From Cacajao melanocephalus (lineage: Eukaryota; Chordata; Mammalia; Primates; Pitheciidae), in assembly GCA_963573385.1 (NCBI GenBank), contig CAUYLG010047375.1:1-64000 (forward strand): 64,000 nt of DNA, written 5' to 3'. The position numbers and the translations under genes are program-made. Positions 15,090-32,138 of this stretch are shown here, piece by piece; within the stretch, counting starts at the first letter, position 1; each line of letters opens with the position of its first letter. Under the pieces are notes generated by a model. The model worked only from the letters and a program-made list of their open reading frames with translations, searched no databases and was not told where the DNA came from.

Positions 15090-15312
15090 CAGCTAAGAGT
15101 ATCATGTACTTTCTAAGCATTTAATATCCATTATTCCTTACAACAACCTTATAATGCAGGCTCTATTATTAGCTTCCTTTTACTGAGAAGAAACTGACAC
15201 CCAAAGAGATCAAGCAACTTGCCCAAGGTTAAATATTCTGTAAGTGGCAGAGGTGAGATCTGAATCCAGATATTCTGATTCCAAAATCTGAGCTCTTAAC
15301 TACACCGTACTT
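15090..15312 (-). mobile_element. MIR, antisense orientation
   Basis: Contains TTACTGAGAAGAAACTGACA, AGCAACTTGCCCAAGGTTAA and GAGCTCTTAACTACACCGTA, the complement of the MIR core in order. Confidence 0.82.
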
Positions 15313-15954
15313 TCTCTAAAATAAAGTTTATTATGTAAAATCTAAGGTTATCTTTGAACTATATTGAAATTATGACATTTTACAGATTCTGATAAAATGC
15401 CTGTGTTTTTATTCAAATTACCTTTTAAGTAACTCTGGGTAAGGTAGGACTGCCTACAGAAACATGCTTATTATTAATATATGCATATGATAGTATTAAC
15501 TCGTCACCAGTAACATGGATTCAGTTGTTTGCCAACTTTCAGTGTAGACTTGGGATGATTTACACAGGTCCTCATGCAAGCTTATCTGAATCACATATAA
15601 CAACAAGGCTCATGCATATAATACTACATATGATAACTATAAGACTGCAGTGATAAGTAATTCCCATAATCACAGATGACAGACTGATAGAAGAGGAACT
15701 CTAAACGATGAAAAACTGATGTTTAAGGCTTTTATATTCTCTTTATATATTTTGAGATACTTCTGCAAGTTCTTCTTATGACCTGTGAACATTAATAAGA
15801 AACTATGCTCGTATGCTACACATCAAAAGTCATTTTTCCTTATTTTCATTTCCCAGTTAGCACAGGTAGTCTCTCCATGTGAATTCAGGGATGTGTTCTT
15901 TAATTGAGGTGCCTCTTTTGCTGAAGGGGCATTTTCTTATTTCAGCACACTTAA

Positions 15955-16314
<360 letters not shown>

Positions 16315-16360
16315 CAATTCTCACTTCTTAATCATGATAATATTGATTTTTCTCTTTTCT

Positions 16361-16830
<470 letters not shown>

Positions 16831-17231
16831 GGAAAACAGAAAACTCTCCACCATTAAAATAGGGTTGTAAAGTAAGTTAGAGCAAACTAACAACAAAATG
16901 AGCCCAGAAAGGGCAATTCATTTTTTACCAGCTAAAATGAGTAAACTAACAACCCTTTTGTTGTACCAGGTTTAGCAGAGTTTAAGACATCAGTTTCATG
17001 AAGTGAATGAGAAATAAAGACCTGAGTGTCTTACTAAATATGACAACTGTTGCCTGGGAAAACGGACCACCATCCAAAATTTCTGTTACTGCCATCTCAC
17101 ATCCTTTTGTTAGCAGGACAAAAATTTTCATGTATAAGGGGAACTCACTATTTCAAGAAAGAATACTTTTGAACAACAAATAACAATCGCTTTTGGCATT
17201 TACAGAATGAGTACTTTAAGTATGCAGTCAA

Positions 17232-17381
17232 GGCCAGGCGTGGTGGCTCACGCCTGTAATCCAAGCACTTTGAAGGCCAAGGCAGGTGGATCACCTGAGG
17301 TTGGGAGTTCAAGACCAGCCTGACCAACATGGTGAAACCCCGTCTTTAAAAAAAAAAAAAAATTTAACAAACAAACAAAAA
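17232..17381 (+). mobile_element. Half-length Alu (left arm plus A-tail)
   Basis: Starts GGCCAGGCGTGGTGGCTCAC and stops after CCCCGTCTTTAAAA with no right arm. Flanked by a 14-bp duplication AAGTATGCAGTCAA at 17218-17231 and 17382-17395. Confidence 0.93.
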
Positions 17382-17601
17382 AAGTATGCAGTCAAACCAA
17401 TGTCAAGTCGTAGCTTGTAGACTACATGGGCAAGCATTAATGGTAATCTTTTTAAAGCTTTCTCAGTTAACCTATGTTTATCTTCAACCACCAAAAGTTC
17501 AGTCTGATCCACATATCTGTTTTAATCAACTAACTGATCAATCAACATTTACTTATCTCTTAAGAAGTGCTAGTCTATTTTTTCAAGTTTAATAAGCCAC
17601 C

Positions 17602-17633
17602 ACACACACATTCTCTCTCTCTCTCTCTCTCTC
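17602..17633. repeat. (CA)n/(CT)n microsatellite
   Basis: CACACACACA followed by CTCTCTCTCTCTCTCTCTCT. Confidence 0.9.
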
Positions 17634-17866
17634 ATTATTTTATATCAATCTCTGTTAAAACTTAAAGATGAATGTTACTGGATGCTTTAGGCAAAATGAG
17701 GAAGTGGATGTCCTTTTAAAAAAAATCGTTAAATGAATTAAATGATTTTAACACTGTTGACATTAAAGAGGCAGACTGTATTAAAAAGCTTACTCTATGA
17801 CAGATTGAGTCAGAGGAAGAAATTTTAAGTTTTCCTAAAATAATTACATATAAGATACCCTCCTTT

Positions 17867-18165
17867 GTTGGTTTCTTTGTTTTGAGACAGTCTCGCTCTG
17901 TCACCCAGGCTGGAGTGTAGTGTCATAATCTTGGCTCACTGCAACCTCTGCCTCCTGGGTTCAAGCAATTCTCATGCCTGAGCTTCCCGAGTAGCTGGGA
18001 TTACAGGTTGTGCCACCACACCCGGCTACATTTTTCTATATTTTTAGTAGAGACAGAGTTTCAGGATGTTGTCCGGGCTGGTCTCGAACTCATGGATGCA
18101 AGTGGTCTGCCCATCTTGTTCTCCCAAAGAGCTGGGATTATACGCACGAACTAACATGCCTGACC
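17867..18165 (-). mobile_element. Alu, antisense
   Basis: TTTGTTTTGAGACAGTCTCG to AACTAACATGCCTGACC, 509 bp downstream (in gene sense) of CDK13 exon 18674-18879. Confidence 0.9.
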
Positions 18166-18668
18166 TTCCCTTCTCATATTCTAAGTTATTTTGGGCACAA
18201 ATATCAGATTCCAATCTTTTAGATTCTTTACTATAATCAGAGAAATTAAAACATTAGGAGTGACATGAGGACATTATAAATGGTATGAAAGAGCTCCCAT
18301 TATGATTTTTGGCTGTCTTCTTACATCTTTCTTCCTACTCCTTAAGCATCTGTAGACACTGAATGCTGAGCCTCGATGACAGTAGTGTTTGTAAAAGACC
18401 TACTGACTCCTGCACTAAGAGCAAAAAGGAAATACAGAAATCTGAGGACTTGCCAATCAGGTAATTTGATGCTTCTTTATAAGTTACCTTAAGATTACTT
18501 CAAATTGTGGTGTCAACAGCAATGAAACTTCTGTACTGGTACAAAGAAATGTCTAGTTCAGTGAATAAACGTTAATTTTTATCATTAGCCACAAGATGGT
18601 TCAACACTAGAGCAATATGATCAGCATTAACCACAAAACAATGTGAAAACCAACCCATGGAAGCATTA

Positions 18669-18935
<267 letters not shown>

Positions 18936-19170
18936 CTAAAGTTACTGCGTAGCACCAAGCCATGCTCCCACCCCAAAGAGTTATTGAAGACTTCATAGAA
19001 TGGCTCTGTAAAACTCCTCCAATAAAAATCATCCTTATTGCCCCACTTCTTTCAGAGCTTGCTTTGTCTTTACAGATAAAACTATTTTTCTTTGGCTTCT
19101 GAATAATCAATGAATAATCATTTATCGAAATTATGAATGAAAAATATATATTCATAAAAATACACTACTA

Positions 19171-19457
19171 TGGCTGGGTATGGTGGTGCACGTCTGTAAT
19201 CCCAGCACTGTCAGAGGCCGAGGCAGGTGGATCACCTGAAGTCAGGAGTTCAAGACCAGCATGGACAACATGGCAAAAACCTATCTCTACTAAAAATACA
19301 AAAATTGGCCGGCTATGGTGGCAGGCAGCTACTCAGGAGTCTGAGGAAGGAGAACTGCTTGAACCCAGGAGGTGGAGGTTGCAGTGAGCAGAGATTGTGC
19401 CACTGCACTCCAGCCTGGGCAACAGGAGTGAAACTCTGTCTCAAAAAAAAAAAAAAC
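19171..19457 (+). mobile_element. Alu, sense
   Basis: GGCTGGGTATGGTGGTGCAC to A14, 292 bp upstream (in gene sense) of CDK13 exon 18674-18879. The right arm lacks a short stretch (GGCAGGCAGCTACTC). Confidence 0.92.
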
Positions 19458-19562
19458 TACTATTACTATTGGTGCAACCTTTCAAAGTCAATTCTTATGA
19501 CAGTGCATCATACCTTGAAAAAAAAAACATGAAAAAGAAGGCAGAAAAATATGCCCATTTCC

Positions 19563-19848
<286 letters not shown>

Positions 19849-19873
19849 AAAAATATGCCACTTGTAGAAACTA

Positions 19874-20197
<324 letters not shown>

Positions 20198-20494
20198 CTA
20201 GAACATAATATTTGTGAAGAACTTTATAGTAAAAGCTTTTTACTTTTTACTAACTTATTTGCTTATCTATCCAAATGCTCTAGAATTAAACTGATGCTAT
20301 AGATGAGTTTTCAAAATGGGTAATCCAGGGAAAGAGTGGCTACAGAGTTGTGAATAACAACTACCAAAAATTGCCCACAATTCTTCCTCAATTCTATCTT
20401 AAAGTAACTTCATACAACTGGTAATACTGGAGAATAACTTTTGCTTAAAGAAACAAATACTTGACTTATAAATGCTTTCTTCTTACCCTAATTA

Positions 20495-20600
20495 AGTGTT
20501 TAATGGAATGTTACTGTTGTATCTATTTTAAAGATGAGAAACTTGAGGCTTAGAAAGGTGAATAAACTTGCCCAGAATATCTACAAACTCCCTTAAGCAA
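20495..20600 (-). mobile_element. MIR fragment, antisense
   Basis: TTTAAAGATGAGAAACTTGA, GGCTTAGAAAGGTGAATAAA and CTTGCCCAGAAT follow the complement of the MIR core. Confidence 0.65.
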
Positions 20601-21503
20601 CCCCACCTGGTGATATATACCTATAGCCCTCAACCCAGATCTGTTTACCTCTACAAGGTACATGAAGACTCTTGAAGGGGGATACACCTGGAATTTTTTT
20701 AAAGGAATTTCCATATCCATATGTCCACTTTCCTATGATTGAGCTTTGAGGATGGCCTGCCTGCTCAAGCAAGTTCTTCTATCATATCTCCTCTTTCATA
20801 ATTACTCATGTTATAAAATAAAGGCAGATGCAACAATATGGTTGAATCTTAGTTTAAAAAGTCATTCCCAAAATATTACAAACAGCATGACACTTTTATA
20901 AAATTAACCAAAATTTTAAAATATAACCTTTTATGAGTACATATAGATGGCAACGAAAAGTATATACAAAAGAAAACAGGGATGATGGTTACCTCAGGTG
21001 GAAGAAGGCAAGGGGATATGCTGGTGGGGATAGGGGTAGTATGATTAAAGTATGTTATTTTCAAGGTTCTAGCTTTTGTCTGGTAGGTTCATGGCTGCTT
21101 ATTAACTTTATTTTAAAAAACTAAAGTAACTAAAATAAATAAAAGAGAGCCATGCATGGACCAATGATGAGTGACACAAAGATTATGATTAAACCAAGTC
21201 TATGCACCTGAGGTCCAAAAACAAAACAAAGGCATACCTCTCAGCCATCTTACTATGATGCATTGCCTCAGCGTGTAAAAACCTCCTGGAGTAACAAACA
21301 AAGGGACAATTTGAAATATCGATATTGGGAAGCTTTCAGGCATCATAAACCCGCCAAAGACTTTCCTTTCTAAGTGTGTGTATGATGAGATATGGGCCTT
21401 AGCCTCTGTTGGGATACCTTAAATTCAGATATACTGTAGTACTGCAGAGTAGGGTAACTGAAGTGATTCCACCTTTCCATCCTGAAGCTTGCTCTTGAAG
21501 TAG

Positions 21504-21888
<385 letters not shown>

Positions 21889-22044
21889 TCTTAAAAGTAA
21901 GAGATTCTTTATGGATGATCTTAACATTCATCTTTAGGAAAGATAAACTTCACCCAACAAATAGCTAAGATAGTACAGGTTACTGATGCTGACATTTTCA
22001 GATGAATCAGGAATGTTTTCCAGATAACCAAACTTTTATTTGCT

Positions 22045-22250
22045 TTCTTGAAGGTTCAAATGCCAGCTCAGTCACTTATTTGGTGTGTCTTAGGCATGTA
22101 ACTTGACCTCTGTGCCTCATTTTCCTTATCTTTAAAAATGAGATTAACAATACTATCTACCTCATGGGGTAGAGGTACTGTATGTTAACATTTGTAAGCT
22201 CTTGGGCAGTGCCTCTTACAAAGTAGGCAATATATTAATTCATGTTTGAT
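22045..22250 (+). mobile_element. MIR, sense
   Basis: GGTTCAAATGCCAGCTCAGT, TAACTTGACCTCTGTGCCTC and ATTTTCCTTATC match the MIR core in order, ending near AGTAGGCAATATATTAATTC. Confidence 0.82.
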
Positions 22251-22483
22251 ATCACTGGTCGTAATTCAATGAGGTAGTTTACAACTATTTCCATCAAATC
22301 ACATCATGAAATATTTATTCTAGTGGCAATTGATATTTTGTCTTATAAATGGCTTAATGCTTTTTACTTACTGTTAAAGAAAGCTTACAAGCTGGCTGCT
22401 AGTCTAATTCACTTTCTCGTTATATTTACTTTAGGTTTGAAAGGGCATCTAATGCAATTAATGGAGTTATTTCTGATTTTGTT

Positions 22484-22773
<290 letters not shown>

Positions 22774-23361
22774 TTTTTCTGAGACAAGGTCTCATTCTGT
22801 TGCCCAGGCTGGAGTGCAGTGACACTATCTCGGCTCATCGCAACCTCCACTTGAGCCCGAAATTCTGGTTTCTCAGCCTTGGTAGCTGTGAACATAGCTG
22901 TGTACCACCATGCCTGGCTTTTTTTTTTTTTCTTTTGAGGTGGAATGTCGTTCTGTTGCCAAGCTCGAATAGAGTAGTGCGATCTCAGCTTACTGCAACC
23001 TCTGCCTCCTGGGTTCAAGTGATTCTCCTGCCTCAGCATCCCAAGTAGCTGGGTCTACAGGCAAGCACCACCACGCCCAGCTAATTTTTTTTGTACTTTT
23101 AATAGAGATGGGGTTTCACCATGTTGGCCAGGATGGTCTCGATCTCTTGACCTCATGATCTGCCCACCTCAGCCTCCCAAAGTGCTGGGATTACAGGGGT
23201 GAGCCACTAAACTCAGCCTGATTTTTCTATTTTTAGTATAGAAATGGTTTCACAGTGTTGGCCAGGTGGGTCTCGAACTCCTGGCCTCAAGTGATCGTCT
23301 GCCTCAGCATCCCAAAATGCCGGAATTACGGGCATGAGCCACCATCACTGCGCCCAGCCTA
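22774..23361 (-). mobile_element. Nested antisense Alus
   Basis: Outer old Alu at 22774-22919 and 23219-23361 (its linker resumes as TATTTTTAGTATAGAAATGG). A younger full-length antisense Alu occupies about 22920-23218. Confidence 0.85.
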
Positions 23362-24078
23362 TATCTGATTTTGAAATACCCTGCTCTCTCATTTGATTAT
23401 TCCTAAAAAATTGATCAAAAGAGCTTGATACATCTCCCAGCTTTCTAAAGGAATACAATGCCTTTCTTCATAGTCTTTACCTCCTAAGTAATTTATAATT
23501 TAACTACTCATTACATCATATTACAAAAGAGATATATTTTGTTGTTTATATTTTTATTTAAATATTGGATCAATCTGATCATCTTTATTTGAATGCTTTA
23601 GTAATGTATGTAACGAGATTCATTCAGAATTTGTTATAGATAGCTTATAGAATTTTCCTCAAATGTGTGTTAACATGTTTGTTTTTAATGAAAAACAATG
23701 CAGTCAGGTGTGTTCTGATAAAATTAAATCTGATTTAGGTGATTTGTTTTACAATAAGAACACAGTTTATAATTAGATTATAAGGCAGGCATTTCCCATA
23801 CATTGAGTGGAATAAACCTATATAGTTCCAAGATTTTGGCAAAATACTTAAAAAACATCATCAAGAAACAATTTTAAAAATGGATTGGCAAAGTAACAGT
23901 GATACTACATGCTGATTTCCTAATCTTTTTTAAGTATACTGGATTAAACAAGTACTATGAAAAGAAAAGGTTGTAGTAAGTACCAGAAAATGTCATAAAT
24001 ATTGGTAAGACAACTAAAAAAGCAAGTAATTACTAGATAAAAAATCATTCTGTGGATCATGTGCTCTCTAATTCTTTA

Positions 24079-24224
24079 TCTTTTTTTTTTTTTTTTTTTT
24101 TTTTTGTAAAGACAGGGTCTCACTATGTTACCCAGGTTGGTCTCAAACTCCTGGCCTCAAGCAATCCTCCTGCCTTAGCCTCCCTAAGTGCTGAAATTAC
24201 AGGCACAAGTCACCATGCCTGGCC
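24079..24224 (-). mobile_element. Alu left monomer (FLAM-like), antisense
   Basis: T-tract, GTAAAGACAGGGTCTCAC, ending CACCATGCCTGGCC. Flanked by CTAATTCTTTA and CCAATTCTTTA. Confidence 0.85.
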
Positions 24225-24293
24225 TCCAATTCTTTACTATCAACAAAACAGAAGGAGAAAGAATCTTGACACCTGGAAGAGGTCATTAGAATC

Positions 24294-25186
<893 letters not shown>

Positions 25187-25198
25187 TAAAATCATTTT

Positions 25199-26852
25199 TG
25201 ATGAAAGACTTTTCACACATGTCGAAGGAGTTCCAGTAATTTAGTGATGTAACTATGACAAAACTCCTTACATTCTCAAATACTTATTTACAAGCATACT
25301 TATAAAAATAAAAAACAAAATTGCAATTAATGTGGAAATATGTCTCATTCTAGAATAAGCAGTATTAATCAACAGATATGCAAACTACTTGGGAAAAAAA
25401 CCTCAGCCCTATCTTTTTCATTAGGTTATACTTCTAACAAAATTACTAATTTTTTCTTTATTTAAAATGGAAATATTCACTACTGGTATTTGCAATGACA
25501 ATTCAATCAAGGAGAGCTTTATAATCACAGGAAATGTTATGAAATTTAATTTCCATTTATATACATGTACTGGTTTTTTAAAATATATAATATAGTAATC
25601 AATAAAATACTTTCAAGCATAAATATATGTTACATTAGAATAAAAGCCTATAGGAGTAACTTAAGTTCAAGATGAAAATAGGACAATGTACACTGCTCAA
25701 CATTTTCTAAGTAACTATTGGTGGATATTAAAATGCTATGATAGTTGCCTTCCACTTGAGACATTTACAAGAGTGATGTAACTGTTCTACTTAAAAATGT
25801 CAGCATTTACTATGTTGACATTTTAAAGTAAAGTGATTACATCTCTTGATCAAAGTTACCATTACCAAGAATAATGGTACAAAATAACATTATATTCTCT
25901 TGAACATAATGATCATAGAGCAGGATCACCATCCAGGTTATATTCTTGCCCCCAAACTGTTAATCTAATTCTGATTTTAAAAACAATCAAATCCAAATTG
26001 TGAAATATTTTACCAAACAGCTAGCTTGGAATCTTCAAAAATGTTAAATGCCATAAGACCTCTTCCCCAGAAAGTGATTAAAGATGAAAAAAGACGTAAC
26101 AAATAAATAGAATGTTAAACTCTGAAAAATTCTTTATTAAAAAAAAAAAAGCCTATAAAGGAAATTACTGGGTCACCTGGGGAAATCTGACTATAGACTG
26201 ACCATTAAATATTCTCATGTTAAATTTCATATGCTTTATAATGGTATGGTATGCATGTAGAATAAAGTCCTAGTTCTTACAGATAGGATTACATATTTAT
26301 AAGTGTCACCTCCACAACATGATATCCAACTAGTTGAGGAAAAAAGTATAGAGTGATAAAGCAAATGTGTCCAACTATTAATAACTGTTTAAGCCAGGTA
26401 AAGGATATACATGAATACTCATTGTACTATTCTATTTTTCCGTAGAATTGAAATTTTTCCAAGTCAGAAGTTTAAAAAAAATGTTATTTGAAGGGGTACT
26501 GAGCCCAAGTTTTAAGATTACTGATACACACTAAGAAAAAAACAAACATAAAACAATCAATTCAACATTGAAAGAGTCAGGTCCCTCATGATGTCAGATA
26601 ATAGATCCGTTTTGGCTTTCAAATCATCCCATAAAGGACAACTATGTACAGCTCAATAAAAGCTTAACGAAGCTGAATATGACAGCTTCATAGAAATATA
26701 GTAAGCACTGAAGAACCAGGATTTGAACATCAGACCCCAGGTCTGTTCATTTAAAACATGCTAATTTTATTACATGAAAATATTTTATTATTATAGATAA
26801 TATGCTTGCTTTTAATGATGCTCCTTATCATTTTAAACATTACTAAGAAAAG
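25199..26852. other. CDK13 intron, no recognised element
   Basis: About 1.65 kb of AT-rich DNA between Alus. A short MIR-like stretch (CAGGATTTGAACATCAGACC) lies near 26715. No open frame or exon-like signal was recognised. Confidence 0.6.
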
Positions 26853-27144
26853 GCCGGGCATGGTGATTCACACCTGTAATCCCAGCACTTCGGGAGGCCA
26901 AGGCAGATGGATCACCTAAGGTCAGGAGTTCAAGACCAGCCTGACCAACATGATGAAACCCTGTCTCTACTAAAAATACAAAAATATGCCATTTGCAGTG
27001 GTACACGCCAGCAATCCCAGCTACTCAGGAGGCTGAGACAGGAGAATCACTTGAACCAGACAGGCAGAGGTTGCAGTGAGCTGAGATTGTGCCACTGTAC
27101 TCCAGTTTGGGTGGCAGAGCAAGACTTTGTCTCAAAAAAAAAAA
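26853..27144 (+). mobile_element. Alu, sense
   Basis: GGCCGGGCATGGTGATTCAC to A10. Flanked by TACTAAGAAAA on both sides. Confidence 0.93.
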
Positions 27145-27424
27145 TACTAAGAAAATACCTACAAGGTTTCTAGATCCTGTCAAGGAGATGCAGATGGACT
27201 GTTTTTCGTTTATCCCTTCTTCAAGTCAATCCTAGAGCAGTAACAGGAGCCATGTGAAGGTAAAGGTTCAAGAGAAGCCAGCTATTTTGACTCCCAAACT
27301 CTGTATATTTCCTCCATCAGACAGTATTTCCTTTCATACAGGCTTCTGATACTTATATTCTTTCATTCAATGATAAGAAATATATATTGTATAGTATGCT
27401 ATAAATAAAGTGTTTTCAGAACTC

Positions 27425-27630
27425 TTATTGGACTAATGTGAATTTGAGAGCTGGCTGTACCCTTTACTAGATTTGTATTGCTGGGCAAGTTTCTTAACCT
27501 CTCTGAGCCTGCTTCCTCCTCTGTAAAATGGTGATGATAATAATACTAATACCTACCTTACAAGATTACAAAGATTAATGTCATACATGAAAAAATGCTT
27601 AGCATAGCACTCAAAATTATAGCTATAGCA
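27425..27630 (+). mobile_element. MIR, sense
   Basis: GGGCAAGTTTCTTAACCTCT, GAGCCTGCTTCCTCCTCTGT and AAAATGGTGATGATAATAAT are a clear MIR core and 3' part, about 310 bp upstream (in gene sense the downstream side) of exon 27944-28075. Confidence 0.88.
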
Positions 27631-27942
27631 GTACTACTAGTAATATATTTAGTAGAAGTAGTATTAGAATAGCAACAGCAGTTAATATTTTATTAGAGTT
27701 GAAATATATTATTAAATCTTAAGGTCAGTCAAGCCTAAAATTAGCTAGAAGCCAGCTGTTTTTACTAGTCCTATGGGTAAACATTAAGCAAGCACCTGTA
27801 ACCCAGATGTGCAAATTATGTGTATTACTGCTGTTTTATCTTTCTTTTGATTATATTTCTTTTCTCATAACCAGGCATGAAATATTATATGTTATTAAAA
27901 CTGTCTGTGTATGTGGAAGCTAATATAATAAAAAGTCACTTA

Positions 27943-28089
<147 letters not shown>

Positions 28090-28675
28090 TTACAAAAGTC
28101 AGGTATGTTCTTTAGACACAAGTTTATGTTTCTTTAGGAGCTTAAATTATTTTTAATTACATTTTAAAACTAAAACTAAGGAAATTTAAAAATAATTTTA
28201 GATAACATTTTATAATACGTGTGTAATACTTTATTCCAATAAATCGCAATTTTTCTTTTGAATATTTCATTATTTATACATAATTTTTGTAACCATTCGG
28301 CAAGCAATAGTATATATTATTACTACATGGGCAATTTGCTGTTATTACACAAATTAAGAACTGAACAGTATGGTTTTTTCTAAAGCAAAATGAAAACTTA
28401 AGCTCAAGTAACTTGACACTGTTCCAGTAACGTTTAAATGGTCTTATTAAACTTCTTTCATGTAAGCACCAAATCAAACACATAACCTGAAATCACTGAT
28501 TCCATAATAATGGTAAAATGGTAATCTGCATGTAGCAAACAGAACTCAAAATTAAATGCCCTAGAAGAATTACAGGTTTACCTCAGATCACTAGATAATT
28601 GGCTAACATTTATAATTCACTAGAATTATAAGTAAAACATTCATGCAATATGGATGTTTACACATCCCCTTCTTA

Positions 28676-28819
<144 letters not shown>

Positions 28820-28837
28820 TCACTATAAACTACCTAA

Positions 28838-29240
<403 letters not shown>

Positions 29241-29852
29241 TAAATATTTTAGTCATCCCAATTTAATTGATTAAGAAATTAATTTATTTTCAGTGGATAC
29301 TTCTAACAATCCAAGCATTCTAATTCTTAGGACTTTCATATTTGCAAAATAAAATCTTAAAACATCATGACACTCAAAATATGTGACCTATACTTTAAAA
29401 CCAATATAAAAAATTTATGCCAATAAATTAAAGAAATAGAGTTTAGTATATGTCCCTCTCTGGTTTTTTGGTACCTGTCACTCCTCCTTCCCAGGAATAT
29501 AAGGCAGTCTACAACAGCAGCGGAAACAGATTGCTACAGGACCTCAGGAAGGTAACTGTAAAGACTACTGCTAACTGCCATCAATGGAAGCACCCTAAAC
29601 ATAACACTCTCCAAACATTAAAGTTCTTCAATTTAAGTAGTGCTGCTGATCTTAAGTTACAAAGAAATTCTAACTGCTTTACTCCAGCTTATTTATATCT
29701 TGAAAACCCCTAATTATTTTGGTATTAACCAGTAAATCTTGTTATGGTAATCTGTAGAAGAAATGCTATAAACAAATAGGCAACTCCAGCTAATAAACAT
29801 TTAAAAACTGACTTAGTAATACATAGATGAAAATTTGATTAAATCTACTTAT

Positions 29853-30147
29853 TGGCTGGGCACAGTGGCTCATGCCTATAATCCCAGCACTTTAGAAGGC
29901 CGAAGCAGGTGGATCACCTGAGGTCAGGAGTTTGAGACCAGCCTGGCCAACATGGTGAAATCCTGCCTCTACTAAAAATAAAAAAATTAGCCAAGCGTGG
30001 TGGTGGGGGCTTGTAATCCCAGCTACAAAAGGCTGAGACAGGAAAATTGCTTGAACCCGGGAGGCGGAGGTTGCAGTGAGCTGAGATCATGCCCACTGCA
30101 CCCCAGCCTGGGAAACAAAGAGCAAAACTATGTCTCAAAAAACAAAC
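29853..30147 (+). mobile_element. Alu, sense
   Basis: GGCTGGGCACAGTGGCTCAT to TCTCAAAAAACAAAC. Flanks share CTACTTAT. Confidence 0.92.
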
Positions 30148-30569
30148 CTACTTATGTTTAGTATGCCAAATTTCAAGGATAGCTGTATATTATATATAAA
30201 ATTGTCAGATGGTCTGCATATGTAAAAAGAAAATGTTGAAGTATCACTGATTCAAAGTGAAAATATTCCATACATACATAAATACAAATGCATGTATAAA
30301 TGTATGTAAGTAATGGCTAAAGTTGCCAGACAGTCTTTTAGTTGAGCTTTAGAATGATACCTCAGAAACACCTATTTATATGAGACCTTTCATGTTTTTA
30401 AAGCCATCTATCACTGAAATATACTTTTTTGTCTCAATATATTTAACATTTTTATAAACGGAAGCTTTAAAGATATTAAGATCTTATTCTTTGTACAGTT
30501 TTACTCTCTTTTGCCTTAAAGTCCAATTTTTACAGCCTCCTCAACCATACTCCCTTGGACAGAAGGCCC

Positions 30570-30910
30570 AACTCCTGTAGCTCTCTAGATCTGGTCCCAG
30601 TCTGCCTTCCTAGTCTCATTTCCCAGTGCATTTCTCCCCATAGGCCACTCCTTCATGTCTACGCTCCTGATCCTTCTCTCTAAATTCTATATAGCTGAAT
30701 TCTTTTCGCTTCTCAAGATTCAGATCAAAAGTAATCTAATTAACAAGTCTTCTGTATTCCCCACTACTACTCAGAATTCCTCTTTGCATGCTACTAGGTT
30801 GACATTTTTTTCATCCTGCTTTCTATTTTGGTTGTTTACATCTCTTTTCCTACATTGTAGGTTCTGAAACTATTTCTTGTTTTTGTATACTTTTCCCAGT
30901 AACCATGTAA
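30570..30910 (+). mobile_element. L2-like LINE 3' fragment
   Basis: CCCAGTCTGCCTTCCTAGTC, CTCAAGATTCAGATCAAAAG and the following pyrimidine-rich stretch have the order and composition of an L2 3' end. Divergent, so family call is tentative. Confidence 0.5.
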
Positions 30911-31180
30911 ACATAATTAATCAACCCCAGGTAGACTGATGGGCATTACAGTAGAAGTATAAAGCATATTGGAATACAGAAGTCAGAGATACTTGCAATT
31001 TGCAGAAATACAAGAAAACTTACTCAAGTTAGAGAGAACACAGGCAAAGGCACAGAAATAGCAAAGTATAGACATTTGGGAGGAACACTGTGTAAACCAG
31101 TGTAGGTAGAATACAGGGCTCAGGGGGGGCTTAGCTGGAAGCATAACCGGGGTCTACATAATACTGGGGTGGGTTTGTCT

Positions 31181-31303
31181 GTCTGTAGACAGGGTTTTGC
31201 TATATTGCCCAGGCTGGTCTTGAACTCCTGGCTTCAAGTAATCCTCCCACCTCAGCCTCCTGAAGTGTTGGGGTTACAGGCATGGGCCATTGCACCTAAT
31301 CCA
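31181..31303 (-). mobile_element. Alu left monomer, antisense
   Basis: GTAGACAGGGTTTTGCTATA to GGGCCATTGCACCTAATCC; only one arm. Confidence 0.8.
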
Positions 31304-31929
31304 CAATACAGTTCTAAGAAGGTACTTTGCCTAATTATAATGAAGACGGACGTTAGAAGCAAGCTTTAGGTTTGATTCCTGTCTAACATTGGTCAAATTA
31401 CCTTGCTTTGGAATTTGCTCCTCTTTTGGAAATTTAAGATTTTATTTTGAAGCTATGGAATTAAATGAGCAAGCCTCTAGCCCATTAATAGTCTTTTAAT
31501 AAATATCAGTTTCATTACACTTAGCTAAATAATTTCAATTATTATATGTGATGTTGAAAGATAATTGAGTACTGAAGTTACCTAACTGAAAGCAGCATAC
31601 AAGATGGAATAGACATACCGAGGCAGGGAAAGTTCCTAGAAACTAGAGAGATAGACCTAACAGCTGATAACTGAATTTATCAAAATCTGTGCCTGATGGC
31701 CAGTCAGCTACTCCAATACCATTTATTACTGAGATACATCATATGCTAAGGTATATGCTAAATCCCCAGTTATCTGAGGTCTACTTTGGGAACCTACTGT
31801 TATCTGATCAATCCACTCTGGTGTCAATACTTACTGTGCTATTAATATTTTTTGAAAGCATGATAGCACAAATCTCCTATCCACCTCTTCACTGACTCTC
31901 CTCAAAATTTTATTGTACATGAATTATAA

Positions 31930-32138
31930 TCAATATTGCAATACTCCAAAAGAGAATCCTGCTAGGATTCAACCGCCACTTTGAATTTATAGATTAACTT
32001 AGAACTGACTGCTGCCTTTACAATGCTTAATATTTCTGTCTTAGAAATAGTCAATTCTTCTATTTCCTTCCATGTTATATAATTTTTTTCAGTGACATCT
32101 TGTGTGTTTCCTTTATGGGTTTTATTTGTTGCTTTTTA
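31930..32138 (-). mobile_element. L1 ORF2 fragment, antisense, tentative
   Basis: TACAATGCTTAATATTTCTG, TTCTTCTATTTCCTTCCATG and TTTTTTTCAGTGACATCTTG resemble the complement of L1 ORF2 (endonuclease-RT interval). Confidence 0.4.

Noticed and set aside
20870..21120. Possible decayed LINE (GGGATGATGGTTACCTCAGG)
   Set aside because: Resembles the 3' part of old L1 elements, but the match is too short to assign family or limits.
29450..29713. 87-residue plus-strand open frame outside repeats
   Set aside because: No domain, no splice or promoter context, and it lies within a CDK13 intron on the opposite strand; length is compatible with chance.
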